A stretch of DNA of 23,348 bases from Bigelowiella natans CCMP2755 (lineage: Eukaryota; Cercozoa; Chlorarachniophyceae). The stretch spans positions 25,001 through 48,348 of the forward strand of contig ADNK01002202.1 in NCBI GenBank assembly GCA_000320545.1. Direction: 5' to 3'. The translations under genes were made by a program, and so were the position numbers. Shown piece by piece: positions 18,589 through 23,348 of the stretch. The notes under the pieces are model-generated. The model had not been told where the DNA came from and ran no database searches. It was given only the letters and a program-made list of their open reading frames with translations. Position 1 is the first letter of the stretch. Each line of letters begins with the position of its first letter.

Positions 18589-19668
18589 CTATGCTTTACC
18601 TAATTTTTCGGCAAGCTGCTGTTTTGCCTTCTTCCTCGCCAAATACCTTTCTTTAGCTGAGAGAACCTTATCGCCAGTGTTTCGTTTTAAGATGACCTGT
18701 TCTTTCGGTTTTGCATTATCGGAGCTAGCTGCTTTCTCATTTCCTCGGGATGTGGCATCTGCCTTGATTTCGGAAGTGACAGTTGGCTCTGCCTTTTGTC
18801 CTTTATCTGCCTCTGTTTTGGATTTCTTTTCTGGTTGTTCCACTCCATATCGTGCTAAAGCTGCCTTTGCCACATCCAGAGAACTACGCTTGCGCGATTC
18901 TGCCTCTCTTGTTTTTCTTCTCTCCTCCTTTCTGCGTGCTTTTTCTAACTTCTCTCGCTGTTCGCGAGCTTCCAGTTCCTTCACGACACGTTCTTCGATC
19001 GTTACCATGTTCTCATCTTCTTCGTCCGCCGATTTTCGCGAGAGGATATGTGACATTAAGCCCATGTTAGAAATTTTTCCTTTCCTCATTGCCTCCGCTT
19101 TGATTTCATCTATTGCATCCAAACGATCTCTTTCCTTCATCCATAGTTCCCTCTTTTTCAACTCCTTTTTATACGCTCCGGTAACATACTTTTGCTTGTC
19201 TCCGTAAAGATCATCATCCCTTTCACGCTCTTTTAGCAACACCCTTTCCTCGATGATTGCTTGCTCTATTTCTCGTTCCTTTGCCTTCTTCACTAAATTC
19301 TCGATGTAGCGAGATTTCCTTTGTCGCTTCTCCTTTTTTATGGCCGCCGCTTTATCAGCCCGTTTCCCCTGAATATCCTCAAACACCTCGTCATACTGGA
19401 AGACTGTTGGGTCTTCTGCTAGTGCTTTTTGTCTATCCCTCTTCACTTTCTGCTTTCGGTACTTTAGCAAATTGTAATCAATTGGTTGGTTGCCTTCTTC
19501 ATCGTCATCATCGCTATCCTCGGTGCTGAAGATGGAGGGCACGGGCTTCTTCTTCTTAGGCTTGACCAGCCCGTACTTCTTACCTTTGACACCAATGGAT
19601 GGGGTCGAGGAACTCGAAGCACCAAGAGAAAAAATAGAGGCAGGCTTCAGCTTCTTGCGAGATTTCAT
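18589..19668 (-). CDS. NSRP1-like: NSRP1/CCDC55-like nuclear speckle splicing regulator
   Basis: A single exon of 359 residues from ATG 19668; the frame opens at an earlier ATG, 19749, but the 27 extra residues look like translated leader. The conserved N-terminal block of the family is clear: KKYGLVKPKKKK, an acidic stretch with SDDDDEE, FQYDEVFEDIQGKR, then a long charged coiled coil with KSRYIENLVKKAKEREIEQ, DKQKYVTGAYKKEL and MGLMSHIL. The C-terminus carries the family signature LSAKERYLARKKAKQQ. Between them lies a Lys/Glu/Arg-rich region (KARRKEERRKTREAES). In animals NSRP1 is a nuclear-speckle protein that binds splicing factors and affects alternative splice-site choice, so a role in pre-mRNA splicing is inferred. 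It is intronless while every multi-domain neighbour is intron-rich. Confidence 0.88.
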   Translation of the reverse strand: MKSRKKLKPASIFSLGASSSSTPSIGVKGKKYGLVKPKKKKPVPSIFSTEDSDDDDEEGNQPIDYNLLKYRKQKVKRDRQKALAEDPTVFQYDEVFEDIQGKRADKAAAIKKEKRQRKSRYIENLVKKAKEREIEQAIIEERVLLKERERDDDLYGDKQKYVTGAYKKELKKRELWMKERDRLDAIDEIKAEAMRKGKISNMGLMSHILSRKSADEEDENMVTIEERVVKELEAREQREKLEKARRKEERRKTREAESRKRSSLDVAKAALARYGVEQPEKKSKTEADKGQKAEPTVTSEIKADATSRGNEKAASSDNAKPKEQVILKRNTGDKVLSAKERYLARKKAKQQLAEKLGKA

Positions 19669-20211
19669 AGGCTTGGCACAAGGTGGAGAGGGAGCGGCAA
19701 AGTTTAGAAAAGTGATTTGCCAGCGGAGATGAGAGTGTAACAAATACAATGGCTTTTTCCCCGTGCGACAATGGAATATTCATGTCTCTTACTCTAGTCA
19801 AATCAATCACAGGGCAAATCAATCACAGGCACAAGTTGTGAAATTCCAAAAAAAAAGGATGTCGCACGGAACAAATTCAGTCCTTGTTCCGTAGCTCCAT
19901 CTTCGGGCCGAGGAGGCGGAATCGAACTGCTCCCACAATTTGTTTGAGTTTCCCACACACGACCCTCATGCTTCTGAACACACACCACACGGAAAAACTG
20001 CATTCACACATTCATGCACATCATCTGCTCATTCGTTCAGGCTGTCTGGCTTAATGCTGTCATGCATGATTCCATGCTGTCATGTGGTTCAGTTGCCGCG
20101 GGCAGCTAGGTTTGCAAACTTGCCAACTTGGGAGCTAGACGACAGGCAGGAGAAGGACTTCGCAATCGAAATGAGCAAACGCAAGAAGCTCAGCATTGGC
20201 ACGCGTGCGCA

Positions 20212-20255
<44 letters not shown>

Positions 20256-20614
20256 CCTTACCCATGCCAGCATGCTTGTTGCGTTTGCCTGCAGAGCTAG
20301 CAGAGGTGATCAACCTGCACGTACGTGTTGCATGCACAGCTAGACAGTGTCGTGTGCAAACACAACGCAAACAAGTTCTTGCACGTCCAGCTTGCACGTT
20401 CAGCATGAATCGCAGTGGCGGCGGCCTCTTTGTCTCTCTAGCTCCATCACACGCACATGATTTCTTGCAATTTGAAATCTGCATTTCCGTTCGTGATGCC
20501 ACCATCCTAGCATCACAACTAGACAAGATTCTAATCTAGAAGATGCATGATGCAATGCCATGATTAAGTGGGTTTAGTTGCTCATCGCATCATGTAATGG
20601 CTGTTCAATTCTAA
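19669..20614. other. Intergenic region between NSRP1-like and TOP2 genes
   Basis: This region should contain the NSRP1-like promoter and the TOP2 3' UTR. It holds a two-copy 16-base direct repeat (AATCAATCACAGGGCA, 19801-19830), a (CA)n tract at 20215-20252 and scattered GCATGC and TGCA words. Open frames here (for example 19940-20539) give low-quality translations across the CA repeat, so no gene is called. Confidence 0.5.
20215..20252. repeat. (AC)n microsatellite
   Basis: About 18 AC units in the NSRP1-TOP2 spacer. A 199-codon + strand frame and a 145-codon - strand frame both read through it as Thr-His or Val-Cys repeats. Confidence 0.9.
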
Positions 20615-21244
20615 TCACGACGTCGTTGTCTTGACTTCAATGAGGGCGAGGTCCTCGAGCTCTTGCTCCGTGCTGTAGTGGATGACCTTTTGGCGTTCGC
20701 ATTTTTTCTTTTCCGCGATGGTTTGATGTGCTCCAATGGGGCGCCTTCTGTGATAATTGAACATGCAAAATCAATCACACACTATTCAGAGAAGTGCTAC
20801 TCGGCATTCACAATATGATGCGGACTGCTCACTTTTCACTTCCATTGGCGGTACACGCTCGCCCTTGGGATGTACTGGACTTCCGTACCTAATTACACCG
20901 AACGGAAACTTCACGAATATACAACGGACACACGCTACTGCATTGCGCCTGCTATCGAAGAACAATTAGCTTCCGAACGACATCATCGGGGTCGTCGCTC
21001 AGGGATTGGTATGTTATTACTTGTCACATTTCTTCTTGTGAAACTCGACGTAAGCGTTGCGGAACTCCTGGATGTCTCTGGTGGAATAAAGTCATTACGT
21101 CATCACCATCATCCTTGTCGTCGTTATATTAGATATCACTCGCCTATTCGTTGAAAAACGCCTAACTACCTTGTCCAGAGTTGGTCGATTGTAGTGCCTA
21201 TCAGTTCTTCAAGCCGTTTCTGGAATAAACAAATAAATGAATAT

Positions 21245-21277
<33 letters not shown>

Positions 21278-21353
21278 CGGTGGCATCAATCTTATGCCAA
21301 GCTATGTTCAGTCTCGTACCACACCTCCCTGCAAATGTATTGTGCACAGCAGC

Positions 21354-21388
<35 letters not shown>

Positions 21389-22294
21389 AAGCAATAACTC
21401 TCAACCTTAGCCTCCTCGATCGACTTGGAAAGCCTTTCAAGTTTCTCCCTGAGCACAAAACGCAATATCTCATACGCACACTCCTATCACGGGCCATTGA
21501 ATGTCTGCCAGAAGCTGCAACAGCATCACCACCAAACGACTCTAGCGAACACAGAAGAATACAAATGCGGCTCTATTCTCTTCCCGAAATATACTAGCTA
21601 TTATCATCATCAACAACAACATCCGTCGATTCTTCCTCCTCCTCCTCTTATAGTGAGCCGTTTCTTGCAGACCTTTATTCCCAAAGGGGTGTGGTAAGGG
21701 CACCCTCTGGGTAGTAGACGGCTGCTTTCATCTTTGTTTTGCCCCCCCTCCCCCTTATTTTCTCATTATGGCTCTCCCAGTACTACTGCCGCTACTATAC
21801 TACTGCTGCTGCTGCTACTACTCATTAAGGTATTGATAACCTTGTCGCTGAAAGAAAAGGCATCTTCAGCAAATAGTCGAAAGACTCTGGATCGCCCTAA
21901 CAGGAATGGAGGGAAATGGAGGCTTTTCAGATTATTCCCCCCCCCCCCCCAGTGTTTACATAATTAGTCAGACTCTTTCTTCGCTGATGTATGATAAATA
22001 CTCTTTTGATCCCTTTCTTCTATGGGCTATCTCGTATTTTCCCATAAAATTGTGGTGTTGGGAGCACACACAGGACGCTTTGAATTATGTAGTTTTCCTC
22101 GCAGCGAGAGGAGAGGCACCCCCCCCCCCCCCCCCCCCCCCTGGATTACGTCTGTTATTATCGGAGTTGGGGAGTTGTTATATTTACCTGTTGAAAAGTT
22201 TGAGCTTTCCCTGCATGACGTACTCGATGAAACGGTACTGATTTTATGGCAAATAACAGAGAAACCATTTTCAAATTTCTCCCTGTCTCCATCC

Positions 22295-22332
<38 letters not shown>

Positions 22333-22686
22333 ACATATAATAACGTCAGTGACAAACGAGATGGCACACATAGACATCTCCTTCATCGCGGCGCTTTTCT
22401 TGTGAGGCGCAGAGCCAAATCCAACGGTCTCACCGGTGAGAACCGTATCGATTTGAATTCGTTGATTACGTGATAGTTTTTGTTAAGAGAAACGCTCTCA
22501 GCCATGGCTGGGGGATATTTTGCTTTGAACGTGTATTTTTGGACAAACAAACACCACGCTTCTCCCGCAGCAACTAACCGTCATCGTCATAATCTTCTGC
22601 TTTAAAGCGTTAATCTGGTAGTCCTGTTTTGGAGCGACGAGCAGCAGCGAGTGTGAAATCGTGGTTACGTGTAAACAAATGCGTGC

Positions 22687-22721
<35 letters not shown>

Positions 22722-22877
22722 TGTGTGTGTTTGCAAATATAGCTGACGAAGCAAGAGAGAGACCGACCTTCCTCCTTTGATACTGCACACGCCGTATTTT
22801 GTAGAAGTATCTTTTGTATATCGAGAGAAGATCAGAGGACTTATGTTTAGCTTGCTCGAGGATAGTGCGCGCGCACA

Positions 22878-22915
<38 letters not shown>

Positions 22916-23077
22916 AACATACACATAGTGCATATGCATAACCCTATTGATGTTGGAAAATTCTCTGTCATACGATTTGCAGTGAGCTCTGATGATGTTC
23001 CAGCTGCTAGTTCTATGGGTATTCTTCCTGCTGTTATTCCTACTGCTACACTCCTCCTCCTCCTCCTCCTCCTCCTC

Positions 23078-23113
<36 letters not shown>

Positions 23114-23210
23114 TTACTAGTACTGCTACTGGGACTAATTACCTGATAATTTGGTCAGTATCTTCAAACTTTCTGAGCCGTGTGCCTGGCTCAAACATCC
23201 ACATATTGCT
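20615..23210 (-). CDS. TOP2: DNA topoisomerase II, C-terminal part (partial)
   Basis: Ten exons: 23210-23143, 22810-22768, 22623-22579, 22237-22188, 22019-21974, 21896-21841, 21448-21406, 21219-21170, 21077-21021, 20747-20615. They give the last 196 residues with a closed frame; the catalytic N-terminal part lies right of the window. The reading rebuilds the eukaryotic TOP2 core end: SNMWMFEPGTRLRKFEDTDQ (family TSNM...F), IIRYFYKIRRVQYQRRKDYQ (family Il-FF-R-YY-RK), YRFIEYVMQGKLKL, RRKGSKEYLSYISEER, FDYLLKMPFLSATREKLERL, then a coiled coil and TTIDQLWTRDIQEF (family TP-DLW-DL). TOP2 passes one DNA duplex through another in the nucleus. Only about 60 residues follow the DLW motif, so the usual long Lys-rich tail is missing. 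Exons are 43-68 bases except the last; some junctions, especially 22019-21974, are the best of alternatives. Confidence 0.87.
21248..21387. repeat. (TA)n and (GA)n microsatellites, TOP2 intron
   Basis: (TA)n at 21248-21276 and (GA)n at 21357-21387 both lie in TOP2 intron 21220-21405. Confidence 0.88.
21938..22141. repeat. Poly-C runs in two TOP2 introns
   Basis: Runs of about 14 C (near 21938-21951) and about 23 C (22119-22141) lie in successive introns. On the coding strand these are G runs. Confidence 0.85.
22291..22332. repeat. Poly-C and (CT)n microsatellite
   Basis: A C run of about 13 followed by (CT)14 in TOP2 intron 22238-22578. Confidence 0.88.
22691..22731. repeat. (GT)n microsatellite, TOP2 intron
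   Basis: (GT)14 with a further interrupted GT stretch, in the intron downstream (coding sense) of exon 22810-22768. Confidence 0.9.
22884..22912. repeat. (CA)n microsatellite, TOP2 intron
   Basis: (CA)14 in the intron upstream (coding sense) of exon 22810-22768; complementary to the (GT)n tract on its other side. Confidence 0.9.
23050..23112. repeat. (TCC)n-(TAC)n compound microsatellite
   Basis: TCC repeats switch to TAC repeats in TOP2 intron 22811-23142, ending about 30 bases before exon 23210-23143. Confidence 0.88.
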
Positions 23211-23348
23211 CTGCGTAGCATGACACGCAGCAGTTGGAGAAGGGTGGGAGGACTTTCATCCAGGACAAACGATGCATTGGCTCGCAAAAAGCAGCAACGA
23301 ATGGACGAAATGAAAATCAGGCGCAAACACACATACACACACACACAC

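Noticed and set aside
18539-19207. 222-codon + strand ORF
   Set aside because: Antisense shadow of the Lys/Glu-rich NSRP1-like gene; its Ser/Phe-rich composition is the mirror of that coding strand.
21937-21976. Alternative TOP2 exon reading VFIIHQRRKSLTNY
   Set aside because: It also keeps frame, but the reading RRKGSKEYLSYISEER from 22019-21974 fits the TOP2 alignment better.

Overview
The window is nuclear DNA from a eukaryote, most likely a protist or alga. Its genes are cut by many short GT-AG introns, microsatellites are dense, and the families mix plant-type (potassium channel), opisthokont-type (GPS/7TM receptor, F-BAR, TLDc) and bacterial-type (NhaA) proteins. F-BAR and GPS/7TM proteins argue against a land plant. 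I cannot name the lineage from sequence alone. The gene models were built by hand-splicing. In the five multi-exon genes the chosen junctions keep the frame open to a stop codon and rebuild known domain alignments.

Layout, left to right. (1) 122-716 (+): last three exons of an NhaA-type Na+/H+ antiporter. (2) 717-1851: a convergent intergenic spacer with CTAG palindromes. (3) 1852-5560 (-): complete 12-exon, 989-residue plant-type voltage-gated K+ channel with a cyclic-nucleotide-binding-like domain and ankyrin repeats; its pore filter reads TVGYAD. (4) 5561-6177: a short divergent promoter region. (5) 6178-9679 (+): complete six-exon, 1025-residue cell-surface receptor with signal peptide, REJ/PKD-like ectodomain, GPS autoproteolysis motif and seven membrane segments, the layout of an adhesion GPCR. 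(6) 9680-10907: a second convergent spacer, very rich in CTAG palindromes. (7) 10908-17219 (-): a gene of about 22 small exons encoding an F-BAR plus TLDc protein of about 590 residues; most of its longer introns hold microsatellites. (8) 17297-17479 (-): an unrecognised 60-codon ORF. (9) 18589-19668 (-): single-exon NSRP1/CCDC55-like nuclear-speckle protein. (10) 20615-23210 (-): last ten exons of DNA topoisomerase II, running off the right edge.

There is no operon-like logic. Three genes could serve ion transport or sensing (antiporter, channel, receptor) and two serve nuclear functions (splicing factor, topoisomerase), but neighbourhood alone does not link them. The main points are the F-BAR/TLDc fusion, the protist adhesion-GPCR-like receptor, the altered K+ filter, a 12-bp palindrome repeated only in the two convergent spacers, and the sharp difference between compact introns (channel, receptor) and microsatellite-loaded introns (F-BAR/TLDc, TOP2).
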